Shown one piece after another: positions 1-5,625 of a DNA stretch of 8,017 bases. A program made the translations under genes and the position numbers. The first letter of the stretch is position 1. The number at the start of each line of letters is the position of its first letter. The stretch lies in NCBI GenBank assembly GCA_902474645.1, contig CABRWN010000099.1:1-8017 (forward strand), in the 5' to 3' direction. The notes under the pieces are model-generated. The model did no database searches, had not been told where the DNA came from, and saw only the letters and a list, made by a program, of their open reading frames with translations. This stretch comes from an uncultured Collinsella sp. (lineage in GTDB: Bacteria > Actinomycetota > Coriobacteriia > Coriobacteriales > Coriobacteriaceae).

Positions 1-363
1 CGTCGTGCGAATGCGCGCGAGCAGTTCCTCGACCGAAAACGGCTTGGTCAGATAGTCGTCGGCGCCGGCATCGAGCGCGCGGATTTTGTCCGCATCCTCG
101 CTGCGCGCCGAGACCACGATAATCGGCATGCCCGACCATGCGCGCACCGACTCCACCACCTTGACGCCGTCCATATCGGGCAGGCCCAGATCGAGCAGCA
201 CAATGCTCGGCGCCTGCGATGAGGCGGCGGCGATGGCGGCATGGGCGGTCTCCACGGCCATATGACGCAAGCCGTGCGCCTCGAGCGCGGCAACGATAAG
301 GTTGCGAACGGCGGGGTCGTCCTCAACGACCAAGATGAGCGGTTTTACGGCAGAGTTCGGCAC
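1..363 (-). CDS. kdpE: KdpE-type response regulator, receiver domain (3' part beyond window)
   Basis: This is the start of an OmpR-family two-component response regulator; the 121 codons present cover nearly all of the receiver domain. Seen in the translation: the acidic pocket VVEDDP at residues 12-17, the phosphoacceptor Asp58 in LLDLGLPDMDG, Ser85 in the VVSARSE segment, and Lys107 in YLTKPF. The segments DLGLPDxDG, SARSExxDKIxALDAGADDYL and KPF match E. coli KdpE as I remember it, which is why KdpE is preferred over other OmpR-type regulators. The start is GTG at 363, with AAGGAG (376-371) seven bases upstream; that site overlaps the end of the kinase gene, and the gap between the two genes is only 4 bases, so they are surely co-transcribed. 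A winged-helix DNA-binding domain is expected past the left edge but cannot be seen. Its target genes cannot be read from the coding sequence. Confidence 0.9.
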   Translation of the reverse strand, partial: MPNSAVKPLILVVEDDPAVRNLIVAALEAHGLRHMAVETAHAAIAAASSQAPSIVLLDLGLPDMDGVKVVESVRAWSGMPIIVVSARSEDADKIRALDAGADDYLTKPFSVEELLARIRTT

Positions 364-367
364 AGCG

Positions 368-1993
368 CTACTCCTTATCAAACGAAACGTCGGCGGCGGG
401 AAGTTCAATCGTAAAGACCGAACCGTGCGGGTCCGCCGCGGCAACCTCTATGCTACCGCCATGTGCCAACGCAATGGAACGGCAGAGCGAAAGACCCAGG
501 CCAACGCTGCGGTGGCTGTCGGCCAGACCATGGTTGGCGGTATAGAACGACTCGAAGATCCGCTCGCGATCCTCGGGTGCGATGCCCGGGCCGTCATCGG
601 CCACCGAGCACGCCACGCGTCCATCGTCGACGCTAATCGAAATCATGATATGCGAGCCCGCGGGCGTATAGGTGATGGCGTTGTTCACCAGATTGACCAC
701 CAGCTGCACCATCAGGCGCGCATCGACGTTGACGAGCGCCGGCTCATCGCACGCCACCACCTTAAGGTCGTGCTCGCGCACGGCAGGGTTCACGTGGCGC
801 AGTGCCTCCTCGACGATATCGTCCATGAGCTCAAGCGTGGTCGACAGGCGCATACCGCCACCCTCGAGCTTGGTGATGGCGAGCAGGTTCTCGACGGTGG
901 CGTTGAGCCATTGCGCATCCGAGCGAATGGACAGGAGCAGGCCGCGGCGCGTCTGGGCATCGAGCACCGCGGTGCCGGTCGAGCCCTGATCGAGCAGCAC
1001 GTCGGCATTGCCCGAAATACTGGTAAGCGGCGTACGCAGATCGTGCGAGATGGAGCGCAGCAGGTTGGCGCGCAGCTGCTCGTTTTTGGCGAGTACCGCC
1101 GCCTCCTCGCGGGCCTCCATGGCGCGGGCGCGATCGAGCGCCAGCTCGCCTTCGCTCACGATGGCATCGGCAAGTGTCCGTTCCTCGTGCGTCAACACGT
1201 CGGGCTCGGCAACGATAGCCAGCACGCCCACCACCGAGTCGGGGTCGCCCGAGCGCACGAAGCCGTCGCCTGTGCGAACCGTCAGGTAGATGCCATAAAA
1301 CGCCGAGCCGCCAAACGTGGCGTCGAGCGGCGTTCCCACATAGGCGGACGCCGAGAGCCGCGGCGGCATCTGCGGCGCCAGCTCGTGCACCGGCGCGGCA
1401 TCGCCCACGGCCGTGTACGTCGCACGCGGCAGCAGGTCATCGCCTTCGGCGTCGGCGCTGTACCACACGACCGGACAGCCCGAAAGACGCGCCAGCTGCG
1501 TTGCCATGGCGTGAACGATCTGCTGCTCGTCGGCGCACCGCTGCAGCATGCGGTTGGTCTCGAGCACCATATGCGTGCGACGGTCGCTGGCGGCAGCCTG
1601 TGCCAAGGCGCGGCGCAGGGCCAACGCAATCGAGCTCGACACAAGCGAGACCACGAACATGATGAAGAACATGCCGGGATAGCCGCGGTCGATAAGCGAC
1701 AGCGAGTAGCGCGGGTCGACAAACAAGAAGTTGTAGAGCGCCACGGCGACAGCCGAGCTCAGCAAGCAATACAGGCGACTCCAGGTAAAGAACGCGCACA
1801 GCTGAACGGCGAACACATAGACGATCATGATGCTCGGCGCGAGACCCGGATGGTCGAGCAGCGCGCCCACAATCGTCGCCGCGACCAGCAGCCCCACCGA
1901 TACGCAGGCGTCATACAGAGGAGTGCGGCGCGTCAGCGTTGTGCGCCGCCACCAAAAGCTATCGGCAATATCGCCGTCCGTACGGACGTCCAT
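368..1993 (-). CDS. kdpD: KdpD-type sensor histidine kinase lacking the N-terminal KdpD/Usp domains
   Basis: Membrane sensor kinase of 541 residues that should phosphorylate the adjacent KdpE-type regulator. Domains in order: a DUF4118 membrane region with about four hydrophobic spans (about 27-47, 53-72, 74-92, 107-128) including the KdpD-like segment YNFLFVDPRYSLSL; a GAF-like region (about 140-290); a dimerisation/phosphorylation domain with His317 in SISHDLRTPL; and a HATPase domain with N box LVNNAITYTP (435-444), DDGPG (466-470) and GLGLSL (497-502). E. coli KdpD is about 894 residues; its soluble N-terminal half with a Walker-type ATP site and a universal-stress-like domain is absent here. 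The frame has no room for it: the start ATG at 1993 has GAGAGAGGGG ten bases upstream, and a hairpin and another gene's stop codon lie just before. The gene therefore looks intact but short-form. The input signal is unknown; potassium or turgor sensing is inferred from family and from the adjacent kup gene. Confidence 0.9.
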   Translation of the reverse strand: MDVRTDGDIADSFWWRRTTLTRRTPLYDACVSVGLLVAATIVGALLDHPGLAPSIMIVYVFAVQLCAFFTWSRLYCLLSSAVAVALYNFLFVDPRYSLSLIDRGYPGMFFIMFVVSLVSSSIALALRRALAQAAASDRRTHMVLETNRMLQRCADEQQIVHAMATQLARLSGCPVVWYSADAEGDDLLPRATYTAVGDAAPVHELAPQMPPRLSASAYVGTPLDATFGGSAFYGIYLTVRTGDGFVRSGDPDSVVGVLAIVAEPDVLTHEERTLADAIVSEGELALDRARAMEAREEAAVLAKNEQLRANLLRSISHDLRTPLTSISGNADVLLDQGSTGTAVLDAQTRRGLLLSIRSDAQWLNATVENLLAITKLEGGGMRLSTTLELMDDIVEEALRHVNPAVREHDLKVVACDEPALVNVDARLMVQLVVNLVNNAITYTPAGSHIMISISVDDGRVACSVADDGPGIAPEDRERIFESFYTANHGLADSHRSVGLGLSLCRSIALAHGGSIEVAAADPHGSVFTIELPAADVSFDKE

Positions 1994-2011
1994 CAGCGCC
2001 CCGCCCCTCTC

Positions 2012-2060
2012 TCAAAAACAAAAACCACCACAAAGGGGACAGGCACCTTTGTGGTGGTTT
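2012..2060 (-). terminator. Intrinsic terminator after kup/small membrane protein, abutting the kdpD ribosome binding site
   Basis: A perfect 15-bp stem (2022-2036 with 2046-2060) closes a 9-base loop. Read on the minus strand the stem runs straight into TTTTTGTTTTTG (2024-2013), the shape of a Rho-independent terminator. It lies 45 bases past the stop of the small membrane protein gene. The T-rich tail ends where the kdpD Shine-Dalgarno region begins (2013-2004), so it could end the kup transcript, act as a leader attenuator for kdpDE, or both. The plus-strand reading has no T tract. The structure is clear; termination efficiency is inferred. Confidence 0.7.
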
Positions 2061-2074
2061 CCCTTGTGGTGGTT
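2021..2074. repeat. REP-like palindrome with an extra copy of one arm (copy 1)
   Basis: The hairpin 2022-2060 has the plus-strand core AAAGGGGACAGGCACCTTTG. It is followed after three bases by a second copy of the right arm, TTGTGGTGGTT (2064-2074), which could compete for the same left arm. A related palindrome lies at 4501-4541; read on its minus strand, the two share ACAA, GGGGACAG, CC and TTTGT in the same order. From memory, GGGGACAG-type palindromes are common in intergenic DNA of several bacterial groups and resemble REP elements mobilised by IS200-like tyrosine transposases. No transposase is present here, so the family assignment is inference. Confidence 0.6.
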
Positions 2075-2079
2075 CCAAG

Positions 2080-2085
2080 TGTATA
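2080..2085 (-). promoter_or_regulatory. Weak candidate -10 box (TATACA) for kdpDE
   Basis: On the minus strand TATACA occurs 20 bases before the terminator-like hairpin and about 87 bases before the kdpD start. No convincing -35 hexamer is found at 16-18 bases upstream, where the sequence is GC-rich and overlaps the stop region of the small membrane protein gene. If it is used, the kdpD leader would contain the hairpin at 2022-2060. It is listed because an effective terminator would leave kdpDE needing some promoter, and this is the only AT-rich hexamer in the gap. Confidence 0.2.
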
Positions 2086-2105
2086 GCCTTTGCAACCGGC
2101 GGTCG

Positions 2106-2318
2106 CTAGACAAACAGCACGTGCGCGAGCAGGGCACACACGCACACCGCTCCAAATACCAGTGCCACGATCGAAATCACGCGATCGGCCATGTCCATGT
2201 TGGTACGATTCGTCAAAAACCGATCTTCGGCGGCGTCAGCGCGTGTCTCACGTACCAGCTCGGCAACAACCTCGCGGTCATCAAGCATCTTTGCCTCCCC
2301 GGTCTCAATCTTGTCCAT
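2106..2318 (-). CDS. Small single-span membrane protein, unrecognised family
   Basis: I do not recognise this gene. The longest form (ATG at 2318) is 70 residues. A second in-frame ATG at 2288, giving 60 residues, has a better ribosome site (GGGGAGG, 2300-2294, five bases upstream), whereas the first has only a GGAG ten bases away; the shorter form is therefore preferred. In the 60-residue form the first 36 residues are polar and rich in Asp, Glu and Arg, and residues 37-60 are one hydrophobic segment (VISIVALVFGAVCVCALLAH) reaching almost to the C-terminus, so it looks tail-anchored with its charged part in the cytoplasm. It starts 31-61 bases after the kup stop on the same strand and is followed by a terminator, so it is probably translated from the kup message. 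A role as an accessory or modulator of Kup or the sensor kinase is only guilt by association. Confidence 0.65.
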   Translation of the reverse strand: MDKIETGEAKMLDDREVVAELVRETRADAAEDRFLTNRTNMDMADRVISIVALVFGAVCVCALLAHVLFV

Positions 2319-2349
2319 CGAAAACCAACTCCGTGCAACCCGTCGGCGC

Positions 2350-4377
2350 CTACGGGCGCTCGTTGGGAGCCAGGCGCTGCATCTTGTTCACGGCCTTGAA
2401 CTTGGTGAACAGCGGCACGTACTCAAAGCTCACGTTGGAGTTCTCCAGGCCGTACCAGCGTGCAGGCGTGCCGGCGGCGCGACGAATGATGTACTTGAGC
2501 GTGATGGCCGTACGCTCGCTCGGCTCCACATCGCTTTCGGGCGCCAGAAGCTTACGGATCAGGACGAACTTGAACGTACCGATGTTACCCGGATCCTTGT
2601 AGACCGAGTAGTCATGCGTCTGCGGCGGCAGCTCGCCGGTGGCAGCCAGGTCCTGAACGACCTGACGCAGATAGGCATTGACGCGCTGGTTAATCTTGTA
2701 GCCCAGGTACAGATGCACGCGGAACACGTAGTCGGTGCCGAACGTCTCGACCGAATAGGCAAAGGTATGCGGCTCGTCCATGGTCTCGACGTTCACAAAC
2801 CACCAGGCGTGGGCACGCTTGGGATGCTTGTCCAAGATCGAGTAGACGATATCGCGGTCGATGTAGTCGGTATGGGTGTCCTTGGTCAGGTACACGACGT
2901 TGTCGCTCATGCGCTCGTAACGGTCGTCGTCGCGCAGGCGCTTGAGCTGCGGCAGGTAGCTACGCAGCGGCAGCAGCGTAAACTGGCGCTGCTCGACCGC
3001 CGTGCCGTTGTACCAGCACACCATAATGCCCATGATGAGTGCAGCCATGAGGATGGTGAAGTAGCCGCCGTGGAAGAACTTGGTGAGCGAGCTCACGAAG
3101 AAGAAACCTTCGAGCAAAAGGAAGAAGACCGCGAAGATCCACGGAGCAACCTTGAGCTTGCGCTCCTCGTGCAGGTAGAAGAAGAGCAGCAGCGTGGTGC
3201 ACATCATAGTCAGCGTAATGGCAAGGCCGTAGGCGGCTTCCATATGCGCCGAGTTCTGGAACAGCAGCACCACGATGACGCAGCCGACAAGCATGACGTT
3301 GTTGACCATGGGGATGTAGAGCTGGCCCTTGGTCTCGGCAGGGTAGAAGACCTGCATGTGCGGCATAAGGTCCAGGCGGCTGGCCTCGGACACCAGCGAG
3401 AATGCGCCGGTGATGAGCGCCTGCGAGGCGATGATGGCCGCGACGGTGGAAAGGCCGACGGCAAACGGGCGCAGGCCCGGGGCGAGCATCTGATAGAACG
3501 GGTTGAGGTCGGCAATGCCCATGAGCTCGGGGTTGGCAGCGTTGTTCATAAGCCAAGCGCCCTGGCCCATATAGGACAGCAGCAAGCAGCACTTAACGAA
3601 CGGCCAGGTGGCGTAAATGTTGCCGCGGCCCACGTGGCCCATGTCGGAGTAGAGCGCCTCGGCACCGGTGGTGGCGAGGAAGCAGCTGCCCAGAATCATG
3701 ATGCCCGCGTGGTTGTTGGGGCTTAGCAAAAAGGCGATGCCGCGCACCGGGTTGAGGCACAGCAGCACGGCGGGATGCTGGCAGACAAAGAACAGACCCG
3801 TGCCGCCCAGGAACAAAAACCACAGCGTCATGATGGGGCCAAAGGCGTGACCGATCTTGGCCGTACCGATGCGCTGCACCAAGAAGAGCGCGATGATGAT
3901 GGCGAGCGTAATGGCGACGACGCGGCCCTGGTCATCGCCCAGCACGGCATGGACCGCCGGGATGGTGCGCAGGCCCTCGATGGCCGTGGTAACGGTAACG
4001 GCAGGTGTCAGGATGCCGTCGGCGAGCAGTGCGGCGCCACCCAGCATGGCGGGGATGATAAGCCACTTGCCGCAGCGCTTGACCAGGCTGTACAGGGCAA
4101 AGATGCCGCCCTCACCATGGTTATCGGCGCGCAGCGAGATGAGCACATACTTGATGGTGGTCAGCAGCGTGACCGTCCACACGACAAGGGAGAGCGCGCC
4201 AAGCACGAACTCCTCCGTCACACTTCCGATGCCGCCGTTGCCGGCAACGAGCGCCTTGGTTACATACATAGGGCTGGTGCCGATATCGCCGTACACCACG
4301 CCCAGCGTGACGAGCATCGCCGAGATGCTCACAGGAATCGCAGCGTGCGAGGCTGCCTCCTTGGCCTTTTGTTCCAT
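2350..4377 (-). CDS. kup: Kup/Trk-KUP-family potassium uptake transporter
   Basis: Integral membrane protein of 675 residues in the KUP (HAK/KT) family, which imports potassium with protons across the cytoplasmic membrane. Family motifs: GVVYGDIGTSPMY at 26-38, RADNHGEGGIFAL at 83-95, GAALLADGILTPAVTV at 114-129, and the later MVNNVMLV and AAYGLAITLTMM segments. About twelve hydrophobic spans fill roughly the first 450 residues, followed by a soluble C-terminal domain typical of the family; E. coli Kup is about 622 residues, so this one is slightly longer. A TTG at 4395 would give a longer protein, but it overlaps the GGGAGG ribosome site (4393-4388), so the ATG at 4377 is chosen, with a somewhat long ten-base spacer. 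A small membrane protein and a KdpD/KdpE pair follow on the same strand, which suggests a local potassium module. No riboswitch of the c-di-AMP (ydaO) type was recognised upstream. Confidence 0.95.
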   Translation of the reverse strand: MEQKAKEAASHAAIPVSISAMLVTLGVVYGDIGTSPMYVTKALVAGNGGIGSVTEEFVLGALSLVVWTVTLLTTIKYVLISLRADNHGEGGIFALYSLVKRCGKWLIIPAMLGGAALLADGILTPAVTVTTAIEGLRTIPAVHAVLGDDQGRVVAITLAIIIALFLVQRIGTAKIGHAFGPIMTLWFLFLGGTGLFFVCQHPAVLLCLNPVRGIAFLLSPNNHAGIMILGSCFLATTGAEALYSDMGHVGRGNIYATWPFVKCCLLLSYMGQGAWLMNNAANPELMGIADLNPFYQMLAPGLRPFAVGLSTVAAIIASQALITGAFSLVSEASRLDLMPHMQVFYPAETKGQLYIPMVNNVMLVGCVIVVLLFQNSAHMEAAYGLAITLTMMCTTLLLFFYLHEERKLKVAPWIFAVFFLLLEGFFFVSSLTKFFHGGYFTILMAALIMGIMVCWYNGTAVEQRQFTLLPLRSYLPQLKRLRDDDRYERMSDNVVYLTKDTHTDYIDRDIVYSILDKHPKRAHAWWFVNVETMDEPHTFAYSVETFGTDYVFRVHLYLGYKINQRVNAYLRQVVQDLAATGELPPQTHDYSVYKDPGNIGTFKFVLIRKLLAPESDVEPSERTAITLKYIIRRAAGTPARWYGLENSNVSFEYVPLFTKFKAVNKMQRLAPNERP

Positions 4378-4412
4378 AAGCCGGTTTCCTCCCAACTTTA
4401 ATGTTCGAAGGG

Positions 4413-4439
4413 ATTATAGGTAATCAGCCCATGTTTGAA
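4413..4439 (-). promoter_or_regulatory. Candidate kup promoter
   Basis: On the minus strand a perfect TATAAT (4418-4413) lies 35 bases before the kup ATG, giving a predicted leader of roughly 25-30 bases. The best -35 match is TTCAAA (4439-4434), four of six matches with a short 15-base spacer; at 16-17 bases the hexamers are poorer. A strong -10 with a weak -35 is the pattern expected of an activator-dependent promoter, which fits the AT-rich inverted repeat further upstream. The prediction comes from the sequence alone. Confidence 0.5.
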
Positions 4440-4460
4440 TGTACTGTTTTCCCAGCTAGA

Positions 4461-4481
4461 TAAAGATTTATACAGTCTTTA
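4461..4481. promoter_or_regulatory. AT-rich inverted repeat upstream of kup, possible KdpE-type operator
   Basis: A 6-bp perfect inverted repeat, TAAAGA / TCTTTA, encloses nine bases. On the plus strand it contains TTTATAC, four bases, then TTTA. The E. coli KdpE site, as I recall it, has TTTATAC, four bases, then TTTACA. The site is centred about 55 bases upstream of the kup -10 box, where an activator might bind. AT-rich DNA gives chance matches easily, so the operator call is weak; the inverted repeat itself is certain. Confidence 0.3.
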
Positions 4482-4500
4482 GGCCACCGCAGCGATATGG

Positions 4501-4541
4501 AATGTGACAAAGGGACTGTCCCCTTGTCATATTTGTCATTT
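4501..4541. repeat. REP-like palindrome after the nitroreductase gene (copy 2)
   Basis: Positions 4501-4515 pair with 4519-4533 around a 3-base loop, with one A-C mismatch (4511/4523) and one G-T wobble. The central palindrome on the plus strand is GGGACTGTCCC. On the minus strand it reads ACAAGGGGACAGTCCCTTTGT, closely related to the element at 2021-2074. As there, one arm is partly repeated next to the hairpin: TTGTCAT at 4524-4530 and again at 4533-4539, the second copy including the nitroreductase stop codon (4538-4536). No T tract follows on the minus strand, so it is not a canonical intrinsic terminator, though it may protect the 3' end of the message. Confidence 0.6.
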
Positions 4542-5411
4542 TCCGAGCCAGTTTTTGAACCACCACTCCATGGATCGGCTCATCTCGGCCATAAAGGGGC
4601 TCGTGTGCTTGCGGGTGTAGATATCCACGACGCGCTCGCCCACCTCGCGAGCATGCGGACGAAACATCGCATCCATCTCGGCCACCTGCGCATCCATGGT
4701 CGCGGCATCGGCGCGGCAGTAGCGCTCCTCGTGCACCAGGTTCACCACGGGATGTGCAATGGCCGGGCGCTCCTTACGGGGCGTGCCGATGATGAGCATC
4801 GACAGCGGCATAGTATAGGGCGGTAGATCAAGCAGCTCGGCAACTTCCTCGGCATTCTCGACGATATCACCGATATAGCAGCTCCCCAGGCCCAGGGCCT
4901 CGGCGGCAACCACGGCGTTTTGCGCGGCGATCACGGCATCCTGAGCCGCGATGGCAAAGTCGCCCAAACCCGGCGCGCGGCGGGGCGCCTTGCCCGTGCG
5001 CTCGACAAACTCGGGCTCAAAGCAGCCCACGTGCTCAAACAGATCGATCCACTTGGCATAATCGACCACAAATATTAGTGCCCAGGGCGCCTTGGCGATC
5101 ATGGGCTGGTGGTCGCACAGGTCGGCCAGACGGTCCAGCGTAGCCTGCTCGCGAATGCTCACGATGGAATACATCATCATGGCGCCCGCCGACGGCGCGC
5201 GACTCGCCGCATGCAAAATCGCCGCACGCTGCTCGTCGGTCACCGCCACGGGACGGTCGTCGTCATCACGCGCGAAGGCGCGCGTGGAGGAACGGTGCTC
5301 CAACGTGTCCAGCACTGCATTGCCCGTCGTCTCGACCGGATAGCCGCACGCATCCACGGCCGCAGCTCCACCGCAGTACTCGGCGCCCGTCATACAAACC
5401 TGCTCGCTCAT
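4536..5411 (-). CDS. Nitroreductase-family FMN oxidoreductase
   Basis: Soluble flavoenzyme of 291 residues in the nitroreductase superfamily, which uses FMN and NAD(P)H to reduce nitro compounds, quinones or other acceptors; the physiological substrate cannot be told from sequence. Seen: the FMN-phosphate motif HRSSTRAF (39-46), the RAPSAG segment (71-76) at the usual flavin-contacting position, and the helix plus loop DFAIAAQ...AAEALGLGSCYIGDI (151-183) with the later IIGTP (207-211), all in family order. The conserved fold begins near residue 31, so about 30 residues precede it, containing Cys6, Cys13 and Cys22 in an irregular spacing. The long C-terminal region after residue 225 is common in larger members. 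The ATG at 5411 is the first in frame, preceded by purine-rich GAGGGTAGGG; Met7 is an alternative. It lies upstream of kup on the same strand, but the 158-base gap with its own promoter suggests separate transcription. Confidence 0.88.
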   Translation of the reverse strand: MSEQVCMTGAEYCGGAAAVDACGYPVETTGNAVLDTLEHRSSTRAFARDDDDRPVAVTDEQRAAILHAASRAPSAGAMMMYSIVSIREQATLDRLADLCDHQPMIAKAPWALIFVVDYAKWIDLFEHVGCFEPEFVERTGKAPRRAPGLGDFAIAAQDAVIAAQNAVVAAEALGLGSCYIGDIVENAEEVAELLDLPPYTMPLSMLIIGTPRKERPAIAHPVVNLVHEERYCRADAATMDAQVAEMDAMFRPHAREVGERVVDIYTRKHTSPFMAEMSRSMEWWFKNWLGK

Positions 5412-5625
5412 CGCCCTACCCTCGCCATTTCTTTAAGAAGCCTTTACGTTTCCGTGTAATTCCCGTCCATTATCGCGCAGGTGGGCACTCCATTGCGCAA
5501 CACCGCCATGCTCGCGCGTTATTATGGCTGGTTGTTGTGCACAGCCGTCAAATGCTGCGCATATCTTGGTAACAATCGGGTAAATCCCCGCTTTCGTAGG
5601 TTCTGCATTTGTGAGGAGTTTCAGC
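5412..5625. other. Divergent intergenic region, no firm promoter
   Basis: This 214-base gap must hold the promoters of the nitroreductase (leftward) and the LTA-synthase-like gene (rightward). Leftward, the best -10 candidate is GATAAT on the minus strand (4 of 5 bases after the first agree with consensus order ATAAT), near 5469-5474, without a good -35. Rightward, AACAAT (5571-5576) is the best but poor candidate. A near-palindrome TTCTT-T-AAGAA (5429-5439) lies 18 bases before the nitroreductase start and might be an operator; GGCTG/CAGCC (5526-5530 with 5541-5545) forms a short stem. No convincing coding frame, repeat family or riboswitch was seen. Confidence 0.4.
5611..5618 (+). promoter_or_regulatory. 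Ribosome binding site deciding the start at 5626
   Basis: GTGAGGAG occurs seven bases before the ATG at 5626. The frame is open back to the GTG at 5611, but that codon is itself part of this Shine-Dalgarno sequence and has no site of its own, so the ATG is the likely start. Confidence 0.75.

Noticed and set aside
48..326. Minus-strand frame of 92 codons at the left edge
   Set aside because: A different minus-strand frame (start GTG at 363) encodes a receiver domain with all expected residues and explains this DNA.
302..2086. Plus-strand open frame of 594 codons opposite the sensor kinase
   Set aside because: The minus-strand frame encodes a full histidine kinase with all its motifs; the plus-strand product is Arg/His/Gln-rich with no recognisable domain, as expected of the complement of GC-rich coding DNA.
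1994..2105. Remnant of the missing KdpD N-terminal half upstream of the kinase
   Set aside because: The gap is only 112 bases, occupied by the hairpin element, and no Walker-type motif is seen; the gene is short-form rather than freshly truncated.
2191..3726. Plus-strand open frame of 511 codons opposite kup
   Set aside because: It is antisense to a clear KUP transporter and its product (His/Val/Glu-rich, low complexity) resembles no family.
4378..4500. Possible c-di-AMP (ydaO-type) riboswitch before kup
   Set aside because: Such riboswitches often precede potassium transporters, but the conserved elements are not recognisable and the gap with its promoter is too short for the full fold.
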